Below, piece after piece: positions 11,955 to 26,005 of a DNA stretch of 64,000 bases. The translations under genes and the position numbers were made by a program. The notes under the pieces were generated by a model. The model was not told where the DNA came from. It was given only the letters and a program-made list of their open reading frames with translations, and did no database searches. Source of the DNA: Brachionus rotundiformis (lineage: Eukaryota; Rotifera; Eurotatoria; Ploima; Brachionidae); assembly GCA_016802295.1 (NCBI GenBank), contig JAESIW010000020.1:2752552-2816551 (forward strand), written 5' to 3'. Numbering within the stretch: the first letter of the stretch is position 1; every line of letters starts with the position of its first letter.

Positions 11955-13260
11955 ATGATTAAAAAATCAAATTTGTTAATCTCAAATCGTTTTTTTTTTT
12001 GGATAGTATTTGGAACCGGATCTTTGGGTTTCACATTTTTTATTGTATACAAATATTGGAAGCTGAAAAAAATTATTCTTAAACTCGATCAAAATATCAA
12101 AAAATTGTCAGATGATATAGAATCTTTAAGTAAACAGCATAAAGAATTATTCGTTGAATCCGAAAGAGTTTTTATACCTATTTCTCGATGTTCAAGTTCA
12201 AGTTTAAGTTCTTACAAAACTCCCCCAACATCACCAGAAATTACAGAAATTGATTTTAAAGAACTAGATTATGAAACTTTAAAAGAAAAATTCGGAAAAA
12301 ATGAAATATTTTTCCAGAAAGTAAAATTTGTTAAATTCTTTGCTTTTATAATTTTTCTTTTTAAGAAAAAAAATATAATTGATACAATCGAATTTTTAAA
12401 GCTTATAAATGCCCTTGAAGAAAAAGAAATTGATTATGAATTAAAAAAAAAATATCGATTTTGTGGATTTGATTTAGCGAAACAGTGCCTTGAATTACAC
12501 TCAGAAAACTACTTGTCACATAAATGGTAAATATTTTAACAGTTAGATAACTATTTTATGTGATAAAGTAATAACAATTATTTAAAAATTACTGAATCTG
12601 ATCTGTTAAGGTATGCTATATTTATTGGAAAAATTTCTGAGTATGTCTATTTAAATGAAAAAGTGAAATATGGATTTGAATTTAAGGTAAAGTTATTCAT
12701 GTCATTTTTTATATGTGTAATTTTTTAATTAAAAAAATTAAGAAACACTTAGATATAGCAATTAATATGAATGAAAACGATTCAACTCTATTTCATCTTA
12801 GAGGTCGATGGTTTTACCAAGTTGAATTTTTATTTAATTATTTTTTAATTTTAATTTTGAATTTTGTTTTTAGATGTTTAATTTAACTTGGTCAGAAAAA
12901 TATGCTGTGAAAATTTTTTTTGGAAAAATTCCTGATATTACAATCGACAATGCTTTGAATGATTTTTTAAATGCTGAAAAGATACAACCAGGAAAATCAA
13001 AAAGTAACCTTCTATACATTGTAAAAGTAATTAAAATAGAAAAAGAAATTAAATAAGAAAAACATAAATTCTTTTAAAATAAGTGCTTTCTAGTAAAAAA
13101 AGAAAAAGAAGAAGCAGTGAAATTTCTTAGCAGAGCATCAGAAATAAAATCTCAAACTATTCAAGTTATTTTCAATATAAAATAAATTTAATTTAATTTT
13201 AATTTAAAGGATGAAAGTGATGAAAAAGAATTAATTAATTTGGTAAATAAAAAAAAATAA
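11955..13260 (+). CDS. RMDN-family protein (regulator of microtubule dynamics / PTPIP51-like)
   Basis: Six exons: 11955-12526, 12611-12686, 12743-12820, 12874-13026, 13084-13164, 13210-13260; 336 residues. An N-terminal hydrophobic segment at about residues 13-33 (FFFWIVFGTGSLGFTFFIV) is followed by a short coiled coil (36-70), a Ser/Pro-rich linker, and a TPR-like helical region with family hallmarks: AKQCLELHSENYLSHKWYAI, GFEFKKHLDIAI, LFHLRGRWFYQ, LNDFLNAEKIQPGKSKSNLLYIVKCF. The membrane anchor plus coiled coil resembles RMDN3/PTPIP51, an outer mitochondrial membrane protein tethering ER (via VAP) and binding lipids; soluble RMDN1 lacks this layout. Two introns have weak donors (GTTGAA at 12821, GTTATT at 13165), accepted because phases and family alignment agree. 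No upstream in-frame ATG seen. Confidence 0.82.
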
Positions 13261-13627
13261 GCTTTTTGTTAAAATTTTATGATTTGTTTTTAATAAATCT
13301 AAATAGTTTTTAATAGTTGTATTTTTACTTTTTTTTAATAAAGGATTTTATAAAAATGGTATTAGTAAGATTCATAAGTAAATTTTTCAAGCATAATGTT
13401 TTTTATGGTCATTGTAAAAAGGTCGGAAAATTCAAATATTTCACAAAAACAGATTAAAATCAATTTATTAAGATTTGTTTTTATTAAAATTGTTTAAATA
13501 CTATTTAAAAGATATTGAAATATTTAATTGAATTGGATATAAATAAATTTAAATATAATTTATGTAATAAAATTAAAAAACCACAAGTTTAAATCGTAAT
13601 ATTTAAAAATTTTAAAATCTATTTATT
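13261..13627. other. Convergent 3' intergenic region
   Basis: Between the stops of the RMDN gene (+) and ZFYVE26 (-). AT-rich, with AATAAA-like motifs on both strands (for example near 13292 on plus); nothing else seen. Confidence 0.55.
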
Positions 13628-16600
13628 CTATTTTAAATTTTTTTCTAGCCATTTTATACAAATATCTCTTATCAAATTTTGATCGACCCTTTCCGCAACA
13701 TTGGCTATATGTTTCACTATGTCAACCCTTTCTAACTTTATTGCTATCAAATAAGCTGATTTCAATCTTCCAATCAATATATAAGCATCTATTTTATTTT
13801 CATCTTTTTTAATTAATTGAATAAGATTTTCAATTTCTCGACTAAAGTTAGTAACTTGCTGAGATCGTTTAGACGTTTCATCGGGTGTTTGATTTTGAGA
13901 ATTTTCATTGGAAATTGTTGCAAAAACTCGTATACAGGTTGAAATACATTCATCATAAGTTAAATCATTATCTTCTTTATATCCCGATTCATCAATACAT
14001 TTTAATAGATTGTTGATTTCTTTAAAATTAAATTGTTTTGCCAATTCTCTCGATATCTGAGAATAAACCAAAATAGGACTGAGATTGAAACACTTAATTT
14101 AAAGATTTAAAAATATTGGAAAAAAATTAAGACTTAATACCTGAATTATACGTATGACAAATCCAAAACCATCTTGAATTGACTGACCAGCTAAAAGAAT
14201 CCGACAGCACAATAATATTTTTGAATCATTATTACTGAATAATGTTAATGGTTTTTCTTCATTATTCATTTTTTTACTAGAAGTATTAAAAAATTTCGTA
14301 ACCTCAATTTGTAAATTAATTGCATTTATATAACTTAATAATAAAAAAGAAAATTGATGTACTTAATTGAAACCTAAAAGAATTTACTTATCAATTTCTT
14401 GAGCGGACATTTGCTTTCGTAAGTTATCATTTTTTACTTTCCAAGATTGACTTGGTATGATATTTTGTTTTTTAGTCAATAGTTCAAGATATTCTTCAAG
14501 ATGCTTTCTTGCGTTGTTTAAATGATGAAGATTTTTATATAAATCTAGATATTTGTTGGCATTTTTTGTAAAAAAATAAATACAACTCATACAACATCGA
14601 ACAAAATCCTTAAAATTTCAAAAATATATTCTTTTAATTTTAAAATTTCATAATTACTCTCATTTGAATTTGAAAATCGTACAGAGTATTTATAAATCCA
14701 TTTTTTTCCAAAAATTTTCCGATTGCTGAATAATAAGGATAAAGCTTGCTTTGAAGCTTTTCCATATTTAACATTTGGTCGATCAATGAGAAAAAGTCTC
14801 CGTTTTTCATACTTGTTATAAGAATGGTTTCAACAAAAATTTCAGAATTACATTTCTATTAAAAAAATGGTTAAATTTTTAAAAAATCAGTTTTAAAATA
14901 GAATTTTTGTTGTACCTTATCGACAAGATATTCAATTGCTTTTTTTAAGAATCCATTTCGGTAAAGAAACGAAACAATTAAATTATGATTACCATAACTT
15001 TCTAAATAGAACATTGATTCTTTAAATTCTATATCATTTAAATTATTGGTATCGGTTTTGAACTAGTAAGAAAAAATGTTTAAATTTTCTAAATTAAAAT
15101 TCAATTTAATTACCATTTTGGGCTCATTTATCAAATTTTCTATATTAATTGGCTGAGAAAGTAAGTTTCTTATATTCTAAAAATATTTGATTAAAAAACT
15201 AGGCAATGATAGTAGCGGTATAGGCATGATTTAATTTAATCATTATCCTACTGCTACTCCATTAAAATTAGTTCAATTAAAAGTTTTACCTTAATTTTTC
15301 GAATTGGTTGGGTCGTTTCGAAAAAGCTAATTATGTCATTTAAAACCTTCAAGTGTGAAGAATTACTTGAGGGATTTTTTTCTGAAACTGGCTTCATGCA
15401 TTTTTCAAATTTGTTCCTTGCTTCTTTATAATTTGAACGCTTGAGTTCGATAAGACCCCATGAAGCCCAAACTGTTTGAGTGTCTAATCCACATTTTGTA
15501 CTCAAATTCATAGCTAATTCATGACGTTCTTCCTCTAAAAGACGATTTCTAATTTTGCGTACTGATTCGCTGTTCATTAATTCATTTAGTGAGGGAATAA
15601 TAGAGCAATTAGCTAACAAAAGTTGCTCTAAAATGTCAATCAAACTTAAATAACTATCACATAATGAAATAATATTTGAAGATGAATTATCTAGTAATTT
15701 AACTTTAGCATTCTGAAGCAAATGTTTTATCATGTTGATAACCAAAGCATGATCTTCTTGCTGAATTGTATTCTGAAGATAATGACTTAGATCATCACAA
15801 ATACTAAGCAAACTTTTGCCACATTCTAATAGATTGTCATGTAAATCAAGGATCGAAAGACATAGCGAAGTACTTGGTGCTTGTGCATAGCGAAAATTTT
15901 CTCGAATTTCTTCGTCACGCTTAAGACTTGTATCATTTATGCTATTTCCGATTAAATAATAGTTAATCTTTTCATCATTTGGTTCGTTATTATTTTGAGT
16001 TGATATTATACTTTTTCGTTTATTTCGTTTTATATTAATTTCATCAGTTAAAGGATTCTGATTATTATCTTTAATAATTTCTAGCTGCCGAAAACAGTCG
16101 TCACATGTTCGTTTTGAAACATTATCGATTAAAGTTGATTTTTGCGAACAAGCACCACAAACAACTCTTCCACATCGTCTACAATGATGGCGTCTGTTAA
16201 TTAAACTAAATTTGCAGAGTTTACAAACCATACATTCATCCACTTCTTCATCTTTGATCCAATCTTCTTTATTTGGTGGTAAAATCGGCATGATAAAATT
16301 GTTGTTGATTTTAGGAGAATTTTCTTCAAACAATGAAGCCTTTGTCTTAAAATTCGACAAGATTGAGTTTTTATTAGGAGAAGATGTGGTAATCATTGAG
16401 CTTTTTGTTTTATCAAAAAATTTTGATTTACTAACAGGAGATATATTTTTTTCTTCATCACTTAAGTCTTTTTTAACATTTTTAAAGATCTGGAATTCCA
16501 AAGCTTTATGAGCATACTTAACTAATAATTTGTTTATTTCTTCATTTAGTTTGTCATTATTTAAATTATCTCGGCACAATTTAATAGTTTTGGCGCAGAG

Positions 16601-19600
16601 ATCTACTTTAGCATTCATTAAAAGCTGTTCTATTATTACAATGGGCTGTGAATGATGCCTTTTGTAAGAGTCGAAATAAATAGTTTCGTCTTGTACCAAT
16701 AATTGGAATATTTTTGCGGTAAGTTGTATTATTTTTAGCTCATTTGTTTGATCACTATTAAGAAAATTAGAATAATTATTGATCAAATATTCACTCAATG
16801 AAACAAGAACTTGGTTATTTAAATCATTAAAGTCTTTTAATTCATTTATCAGCATATAACAAATATTAAAGACATACAAATCATATTCAGAGTTATTTTT
16901 TTGAGAAAACGAAATACATTCTTTTAATATTGATTCCAAATCTATTTCAATGATGCTACTGACAACATTTAGATTTAATAATCTATATTTCAAATGGCCG
17001 AATTCAATTTTGAATTGTAACTTTTGATCTAAATTGAATTTTTTTATCAAATATTTAGCGCTAACAAATTTGTCATTTAGTAAAAACAAATCTAAAATTA
17101 ATTCCTTAGTTTCAATGTCATCTTGAGTGTTTGTACATACTTCAAGCTGAGCTTTAGCATATTGCCAAGTGAGACAACGTTGGCATATCTTTTTCACCTT
17201 ATTCAAATTAAGATGATTGTAGTTGGCGTCTAGTTCATTAGTGGAAGAAAAACTTATTGGATTATTTGAGTCGTAATAGCCAGCGGCATCTTGAACTTGC
17301 TGATGTTCATAATATTTTTCAAGAACATTTTGTGCACACATAATTAAATCCTTATAAGCCATAAATTCTTTTTTTTGATCGATTAAAATATTAGCTAAAG
17401 AATTCAGATAATCAGTTTCAATTGAATCCAAATCAGCTAATTCGAAAAAACGACATTTTCTAATGCTAAATTCTATTAATTCAAGACAACCATCGATTGA
17501 CCACTGATCCATTAGTCCAAAGACTGCTCTTATATGGCGCACAAAATTATTGATTTTAAATAAATAATGATATGATTTATCAAAATTCTTCGCTTCTTGA
17601 TTGGCATAAGATAAACATGCATGGTCAAATAAATTGTAAATGTCCTTCTGAATAAATTTTGAATTTATTGTTAAAGAATTGATCTCTGTTATAAGTTGAA
17701 CTGAAAATTCGAGGTTATTTGATTGATTTAAATCACGAAAATCATAAAATTCTTCGTTATCCTGAGTACAATCTTCAAGTAAATCAATAACTTTTTTCCA
17801 TTCATGCCTTTGACAATAATGATTTGCTAGATCTATTATATTCTCAACCTTAAATTCTTCTGTTTTGCTATTAAGCAAAAATTGTGTCACCATGTCAAGC
17901 TTTACATCCATTTTTAAATGATTCATATAATCAAGAGGAACATACAATTGTATAAATCTATTTAAAAAATTATTTGTTGGGCTATTTATATTGCGTTCGT
18001 ATTCGAATAAATGCTTGACATTTATTTCACTTATTGTTTTAAAAAATTCATCTTGAATTTTGATATCAAACAAAAAGCCTAAACATTTTAAAACTAATGG
18101 CGAATTATTGCTTATATATTCTAGACACTCTAAATTGAGAAATTTTTTTGTGCTATTGTCTTTTTCAATTGTGACATTCTCTAAATCTATTTCGTTGTTT
18201 AATTTTTCAGCAATCTGCTTTTCGTACAATTTATCCTTAGAAAAATTGTTATCTACAACTAAACAAAATTTTTCAGATGGTTTGAGCTCATTTATTGAAA
18301 ATGGCAATTCTTTACGTCCGTATTGATCAATGCTTTCTCCATAACAGTTGATCGAATCCAAATTTAACAATTTTTTAATATTTTCTTTCAAATCAGGATC
18401 AACTTGATCAACCAAAAATTTTACAAGATTTTCCAGTTCGTTTTCACTTTCCATATTGGGTATAAGAAAATTTGAAAGCTTATCGAAATTACTTTTTTCA
18501 GAAAAACAAAATAAATTCTCCAATAACAAACTAGGTACATATAATGTTTCTTTTTGAGTGTCGACGTGAATTGTATGATTAAGGAAATTTTTCATCTGCA
18601 TTTGAAGTTGATCATCAAATGTATCATCTGAATCATAAACACTTATAGGTGGATCACTTTCCACACAATTAATTAGAGCAAACATAACTCTTAAATCAAC
18701 AATATTTGGAATGTATCTGGACCAAGAAGGTTCTATTTTAAGATCAAGCTCGAACAGAGAATATCTGTATGGATTTCTTTTTTGTTCTATTTCAATGTTA
18801 AACGAAAGATCTACTTCAGTTGAAACTAACTTAGGACTAGAACTTAATTTTAATGGAGATATTCTGTTGAAAATCGACTTTTTTTTTGAATTTTTTACAT
18901 CATTTAAAGGTGATGAATTTTTTTGATTTTCGGAAGATAAAAAATCATTTGATTGATACAAGTTTTCATTTTTTTTTCTTAGGAGTATAAAATGTTTTAG
19001 ATCAAAAAGACTTACACAACCCATTTGACCCACTTTATAGCACATTTTTTGTTGAAATAACATTTTAAAAGTCTTGTTTCTGTGTAAGATAATTTCACTA
19101 CTGTCTAAATCTATACTATCATTCAGAATTATTGTTTTACTTTCAGATAAATTTTTTTTTCTTATTTTTGATTTTGTAAATTTTAATGAAAGTAAAAAAA
19201 TATTTGCGTGAATGCTCAGTAAATTATGTAAATTAACAAAGAAGCTTAGCTTCTCGTTTTTTGTTTGTAAATAGTCCAAGTTCAAATTTTGTAATTGCTG
19301 TGTCTGTTTTATAATCTTTTTAAAATTTGTTGTTTTATATATTTGCAGTGCTGATTTTGCAGTCAAACTATTTCTTGAATAAGTTTGAAAACACTTCAAA
19401 ACGTTATACAGTAAATCTTTGATAAATTCATGTGGTTTCTTGATCAAACAACTATATGCATTGTTTTCATTCAAAACTGAGTAGAAAAAATCATTTTTAT
19501 AAACTGATACATTTGAAATTAGTTTGATTTTATCAATTCTGGGAAAATAAGTAGATTTTTGGTCACAACTTACAAGTTTTAATCTTGGACATGAATTGTG

Positions 19601-22600
19601 TAAAATGATTACTGTCAAGTTTAAATTAAGATTTTCAGTTAGCGGTTCGATTGACTCTGGTTTCAATAAGTCCTCGAAAAGCAATTTACAAATTAGAGAC
19701 GACGGAGAAAAATCTAGGATTGAAAAATTCGAATCTAAACTAGTTTGAGCACTTTTTTTTCTTAGATATTCGGAAAGTGTCTGTGTATAATCTTTAAAAG
19801 ATACCAAGTAATTGTAATTGTTATTTATATCAATACAAGTTGTTTCCAGTCTACTGTTGGTATCATTTTTTAAAAAAATATTTTCATTTATATCTCCAGA
19901 ATATTCAGATGCATTTGATTTTACATTTTCCTTTTTTATTATGAAACAATTCAAAAGATCAAAATTGTCATCCATCTTTTTATTTAATTTGTTTAAAATT
20001 TTGGTGTATATAATGTCAGAATTTCCTTCTTCATCAAATTCTAACTCTTGTAACAATAGATCTATCTGATTAAATAATTCAATATAACTATTTATTTTTT
20101 CAACTATGGATTGAATGTTTCGTTCAGAATTTTTGGTAAAAATTGAAACCCCATCAAAAGTGATAAAATAATCGAGAAAACTTTCTTTTTTAAAAATTAA
20201 TTGTTTCTTTTCAATGGACTCTAGGGCTTTGATTGAGTCGATATACGAATTGATTTTAATTTCGATTTGTCTATCTATGTATTCAAAATCTGAATTTTGT
20301 TTTTTTTCTGATTCATTTTTATCTAAATTCATTGAAGCGAATTCTCTTAATCTTTTAATAATTTTGCTATCAACTTTTAAAATTGCCAGCAAATCACATA
20401 TTAATATTGACTGAACAAGAGAATTGCCTTTTTCAACTTCAATTAAATTACTAATTATTTTACTAATGTTGAGACTAAGCAAACTTTGTTCATGAATTGA
20501 TTCATTTGATTTTAAACAATCAAATTTTAAAATTTCATCAATGGCATTTTGTAAAATGTTGTTAAAAGCTATCTGACCAAATTCGAATAGATTAGTGACT
20601 TCTTGTCTCGTTGAGTAAATTTTTACTATCTGATTCGCTTCATTCAATTTCAATTCTTTTAAACACATAACTGATAAAGTTTTTATATCACACAATAATT
20701 TCATTACAATTGAATTCGTTTTTCTGTTTTTTATTTGTGGATAAATTAAACTTAAACTTCTATTTGACTCCAAAGATCGCCTTTTATCTTTTAATTGATG
20801 ATTAGGATTAATGCGATTGTCACATTTTTTTGTTGATCGATTAAAAGAAAGAGTTAAACTTTCATGCCTAATTGAATCATAATTTGTAATATTTGATAAG
20901 TTTGAATCTCGTCTTTGTCTCTTTTTCATAAATTGATAAACCAAGTTTTGTTGATGATCATTGGTTGTATATAATGAATTTATATTTAAAATGGTTATTT
21001 GTCCGTAATCAATGCTAACATTATGAGGTTTTATTAGTTGAAATCGCCATAGAGTTTCATTAACTAGCTGGAGTAATTTTTTTGAACGTGAATAAATATT
21101 TTGAAAGTTATCTGTTTTGCAATCAATCGATGAATATGCATTTAAGCATTCTTTTAAAACAAGCAAAATATCTCTGCATAAAAAGTCATTAGTCAAAAAA
21201 TAATCACCACCTCCAGCATTTTTAAAATATATTTTAATATGATCCTGAACACTTTCTTCACTTTCCTTCGAAATTTCATTTCGTGATTTTCGTGAACGCC
21301 TTGATTTAACATCATAATTGACATCTAACGAATTTTTGGAATTAAAACCCTCATTAGATAAAGCATGATTTAAATTAATTGAATTGTCATAAATCGACGT
21401 TACAACTTCTTTATCAATATTATCTACTATCTCAAATTCATCCAAACTATTGCGCTTGGCATTTTCGACTGAAATAACTGGGTTATACATGTACTCGTGT
21501 TCATCTGTAAATTGATCACTTTCATCATCTGACATTCTAAATAAATCATTGCTTGTCACATAAATAAGAGAATAAATATTCTCTAATATTTCTAGTCGAT
21601 AGTTTAATGAGTCAATTGTATAAATTATTTTTTTGACATTTTCCAAATTCTGAATTACATTTTCCTGATATAAATGCTTTATTGATTCCAACTTTGATTC
21701 AAAACTTAAATTTTCAATATTTTGTTCACTAGATAATCTATAAGTTTTTGATTTTATCAATTTTGACTTTGTAGTTTCTAAATTATTATATAATTGTTCA
21801 TTCAAATTTTCACAACAAAATAGAATGCATTTCAAAATTTGATTAATGCAGTAAAAACCATTGAAAATTGCTAAACAATTTTCTTGAATTGGTGAAATTT
21901 TTTCATTTACTTCATCAACAAAACGAACACATTTGGTTTCAATTAAACTATCTAAGTTTTATTTAATGTATAAACATTGAACTTACTATTTTAAAAAAAT
22001 TTATATACCTGTTTCAATCAAAGTATTACAAAGAATTTTATTTATTTCAGAATATTGAATTTTACTCAGATTTAGATTTTCATTTAAGATATTAAGTGGC
22101 ATTTGCTTATCTAAAAGTTTCACCAATTGACCAAAATTTACTTTATTAGTGTGGTTTCTACTTATTAATAGTTTGATTTAAAAAATTTATTGAAATTTAT
22201 CAAAAATACTTGTTTTGTAAAAACCAAGTGATGAAGTCCAAATGAGTTTTCATAAAATTCCCAATTTTTTCAATCATATTGTCTTTGTTATTATTTGAAC
22301 TCAATATATTGAGTAATTTTTTGGCCGAGTTAATATCCTTACTTTTCGATATTCCAATCAACAAAATAACTGGTTTTAAAAAATTAAGTTCTTTTATTGA
22401 AAAAATTGAGGCAACGAAATCCAAATGATTTTTAGAGATAAGTATTAAACATTCATCGATTACTGATTTTACGAGACATTGCTTTTCTTCTAATGTAAAT
22501 AAGAACAATTTTTTCCAAAATGTATTTTCTTTGTTAATATTGTTTAATGAATGTTTAATAATTGAAAGAACTACTAAATTTTCGTCATTAAAATTATTTG

Positions 22601-23603
22601 AAATAATTGCTTGGCGTTCAATTTCATAATTAATTTTGGTGAATATTTCCAAAAGTGGTGAATCTTTTTCATTTTTCAAAAAAATTGTTTCTATTTTAGA
22701 AATATATTGTTCGAAATGGAAATTATCATTATGCAACGATCTAAATTTTAAACAAAGTTTTTTAAAAAAACGTTGTATCATTGCTATTAGTTCAAACTTC
22801 TTATTAGAGTTCAATACCGATGAATTTAAGATTTTATAATTAGATAACAAATTTATCAACGAAAAAATGTTTGGGCTCGTTCCATTTGAGCTATTTTCTT
22901 TAGAAAAGCTTAGCTCTAAAGAATTTAAACATTCATTCAATAACTGTATGTTCAATTCTATTAAGCAATATTCAAAATCTGCACTGTTTAAAATAATTAA
23001 GTTGATAAGTTTTTGCGCCTTAAATACATCGAACATCATTAGATTTTTAATAAATTCTAATGTGGATGGTGCTAGTTGAAATTCTGCATTTAAATTATTT
23101 CTTACACCGCCAATAATTTTTTCTAATTCATCTTTGATAATTTGAAATTCTTGCACTAATGATTGCTGTGCCACATTTTTACTTTTAGCAATCTTGTAGA
23201 ACTGTGAGTAAATAATAATTCTAAATTCTATAACATGCTGCAAATTGTTTTCAGTCACAAAATCAGGGTAGTATTTCAAGATGGTTTGAAATAAAAGATG
23301 AGCAAAATAATATGGTGATTTTATACTAAGTGATGCATGGCTTTTATAATATGCTATTTACTAATTCTTTATAATAAAAAATATTTAAAATTACCAATAA
23401 ATTTCTGGGTGCTTTATTATGGAATAAAAAACTGATTCCAAATTAATACAAAGAAACTTTTTATCTTGAATTAACTGCTTTAAACATGTTTTTGCAATTT
23501 GCCATTGACCAAGAATTATATTATTACAGAAGAAATTAAATAACTGATTTGCGGAAGTCTCTATTTCTTTGCCAAAATTATGATCTATTGCAAACATGTC
23601 CAT
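13628..23603 (-). CDS. ZFYVE26: Spastizin: FYVE zinc-finger protein 26
   Basis: Large lysosome/endosome-associated protein that works with spatacsin and AP-5 in lysosome reformation and autophagy; human loss causes spastic paraplegia 15 (family knowledge). Ten exons: 23395-23603, 22210-23340, 22009-22160, 15290-21951, 15114-15176, 14916-15062, 14658-14855, 14388-14608, 14141-14333, 13628-14092; all phases close, 3,146 residues (human about 2,540). The N-terminus (HNFGKEIETSANQLFNFFC) matches the family start. FYVE domain at about residues 2400-2455: WIKD, CMVCKLC, RRHHCRRCGRVVCGAC, then KRTCDDCF (Thr where many FYVE domains have Val in RVC); eight cysteines/histidines of the zinc sites are present. 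Downstream family blocks include YAQAPSTSLCLSILDLH, CGLDTQTVWASWGL and the C-terminal KSAYLIAIKLERV. Extra length is low-complexity Asn/Ser/Lys-rich sequence within the 6.66-kb exon. Very confident of identity. Confidence 0.95.
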
Positions 23604-24623
23604 TTTTTAATTATTTTTAATTTAAAGATTAAAAATAAAGTCATAAGACTTATACGAATTATAAATTAATTTTATAAAAAACATACGAAACATATCTTTT
23701 TTGTATTGTATTCTGCCTTTCAAAATAAAATTAACTTAAAATTTTCCTTGGAATTTTAAAATTTTAAGAAATTATCAGGTAATTTTTTTATTGTTGATAT
23801 TACCTTCGAGAGAATCTTGGAATCAAGTTCAACTAATTTACTAAGGACGTAAAAATTATGTAATCAAATTTCGGCGTTGTTCAAGTTTTTATATACCTAA
23901 CCTAATGAAAAAACTTTTTAGAATATAATACAAACCATAAATGCCAAAATTTTTTTGCTTTTATCTGTTTTTCAAATTATCATTATCAAAATGTTAGCTT
24001 CCTAGCCCTACCTTTCGAAGATTCCTTAGCCACTGAATGCTTTTTATCTTAAAGTCATAGTCTAAGATTGGTGGCTCTTGAAAACTTAGTAAATTATTCT
24101 CTATTACAATTTTGTATTTCAACATTAGGACATGTAATCATTAATGGTCATTTTGTCGCTAGCTTCATTCTTTTGATAAAAAATTCTAAATTAAACTTAA
24201 TCAAATATCTTTCAAATAAAAAGTGAAAACTTGAAGCAAAATCATCAAAAATTATTTAAAAATCTTCAATAGATTCAATCTCAATTAATTATCAAATAGA
24301 TAAAATTATCAAAAGGCCTGAATATGGCTCGGTAAAATTCAATTTAATTTTATGAACTATTGTGTCTTTCTTATTAATTAACTTGCTTTACTTCGCTAAT
24401 TAAAATGAATTTTAGTTTTTTATTATTTTTAAATTAAAATTTTTCTTTGAAAGAACTCTAGCTCGGTTCGAAACTTTTATTATATTAATCTTTTTGAAAG
24501 AAAAAATTTAAATTCTAATAATATTAAAATAAAATTATATTTAAATAGATATTGTTTATTATCTGATTAATTTTCTATTTATTTAAAAAAAATGCTCCAA
24601 AAGACTTTTATTTTTATAATCAA
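23604..24623. other. Intergenic; ZFYVE26 upstream region
   Basis: Contains the ZFYVE26 promoter and the 3' UTR of the ZnT6-like gene. A patch at about 24000-24160 is richer in G/C and reads on the minus strand as a short coding-like stretch (SFQEPPILDYDFKIKSIQW) bounded by stops. I take it as decayed or coincidental sequence; no family recognised. Confidence 0.45.
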
Positions 24624-26005
24624 TTATGGGTTAATTATTACAAAATCATTATCAGCATTTTGATTTTTGAAGCTTTGTATATTATTTTTATTGACTTTTA
24701 AATTACTGCTTGATATTGAATAACTATTTAAGTTAGATTGACTATAAACAAGTTGATGAGTAGTTCTTCGAATCCAGTCATCTTTAAAAACATGTATTGT
24801 TAAATGTTGAATAATGCCTGCTAGTTTATGCCAAACATGAGCTAAAACTAGTTGTTCATCGGCATCACGTCTAATTCTTACATGAAGGCTTCCAGCCAAA
24901 ACGCCAAATGATATAGTCCAAAAATGCTCATCACGAAATTCCAGAACTCCATCTAAAGTACTTGCTTCTCTTAATATTTTATCTAATTGAGTTATTAAAT
25001 GGCTAGGAGTCGTTTGAAGTAAAATTTTTCCAGTAAAAACTGCAAACGGAATCATAGTTAGTATGGTTGCTGTAGCAATTAAAAATGCTCCATAAACGTC
25101 TATCATATTATTTGAACCCAATTGTATTAAAAAACTAGAACCCGTGATTGTAATTAAATTTAAAATTCCAAGCAGCATTATTGGATTCACGCGTGGCAGT
25201 AATATTCTACTAAAAATCGGAATTATACGACATGCGCTTTTATTGATTTATAAATATTGATTTTAAAAATTTTAAAAGCCAAACCTTTCACTTATATCGA
25301 AGAAATGTTCCTGCAACCAGCTTGAAGAAGATGAATTGATTAAAAATTCAAGGGAATCATTTTTGGTGAAAAGAATTAAAAAAGTATGAAATGCAAATGC
25401 AAAAATAGAAACCGGAATAATTTGTGAACTAAAATTTTAAAATATTTTATAAAGGTTAGTTTTTATTTACAGATGTTACTTTTGAATTTTTATTTCCTCA
25501 AAAAGTTCTTCAAAACTAAATAAAAATATTAACGATATTTTATAATACTTTTTTAAGAAGTCTAGATTACCCTTCTTTTAAAATAAAAAATGATGCTAAA
25601 ATCGTCAGGATTGCACTTGAAAATAGAGAAAGAACCTCAAAACGTTTAAATCTAGATTGATTAAGAAAAATAATTCTTTATTAATTCAATATAAAAAATA
25701 TTAATAAATAATACCCGAAATTAAAAGATGCTTTTGGAGATTGAATCTTTGTCCAAATATGCAAAATTCCATTCAATAAACTAGATAAAAAAATTAATTT
25801 TAGAAATTTATATCAATGATATTTTTACCCAAAAAAATCAAATATTATTAGATATGTAAATGATGTTAAAGCTAAAAATTAAAATTAAGGAAATAGACTT
25901 TATTTTTTTCAAAAAATTACCTAAACTATTTGAGGACTTAGAGACATATAAAAGGCAACAAATTACAAAACAGCTAATAACACTCAAATAAAAGAAATGC
26001 TTAGC
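24624..26005 (-). CDS. SLC30A6: ZnT6-like cation-diffusion-facilitator (SLC30A6), 5' exon not found
   Basis: Zinc transporter subunit of the Golgi/secretory pathway; in vertebrates ZnT6 is an auxiliary partner that forms heterodimers with ZnT5. Exons found: 25921-26005, 25829-25871, 25715-25780, 25571-25651, 25480-25515, 25285-25428, 24624-25236, introns 48-63 bp, 355 residues. Diagnostic matches: NSLALTSFTYLIIFDFFG, SFNFGFKRFEVLSLFSSAIL, SSSWLQEHFFDISESACRIIP, LPRVNPIMLL, GKILLQTTPSHLITQLDKI, FRDEHFWTISFGVLAGSLHVRIRRDA, IHVFKDDWIR. As in ZnT6, the zinc-binding His of TM2 is replaced (YLIIFD, not HxxxD). The first located exon opens at a splice acceptor (GTAAG before GCTAAG), with an in-frame stop just upstream, so an initiating exon of perhaps 40-50 codons lies further right. 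A weak candidate ATG is at 26620, but I could not connect it. Confidence 0.9.
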
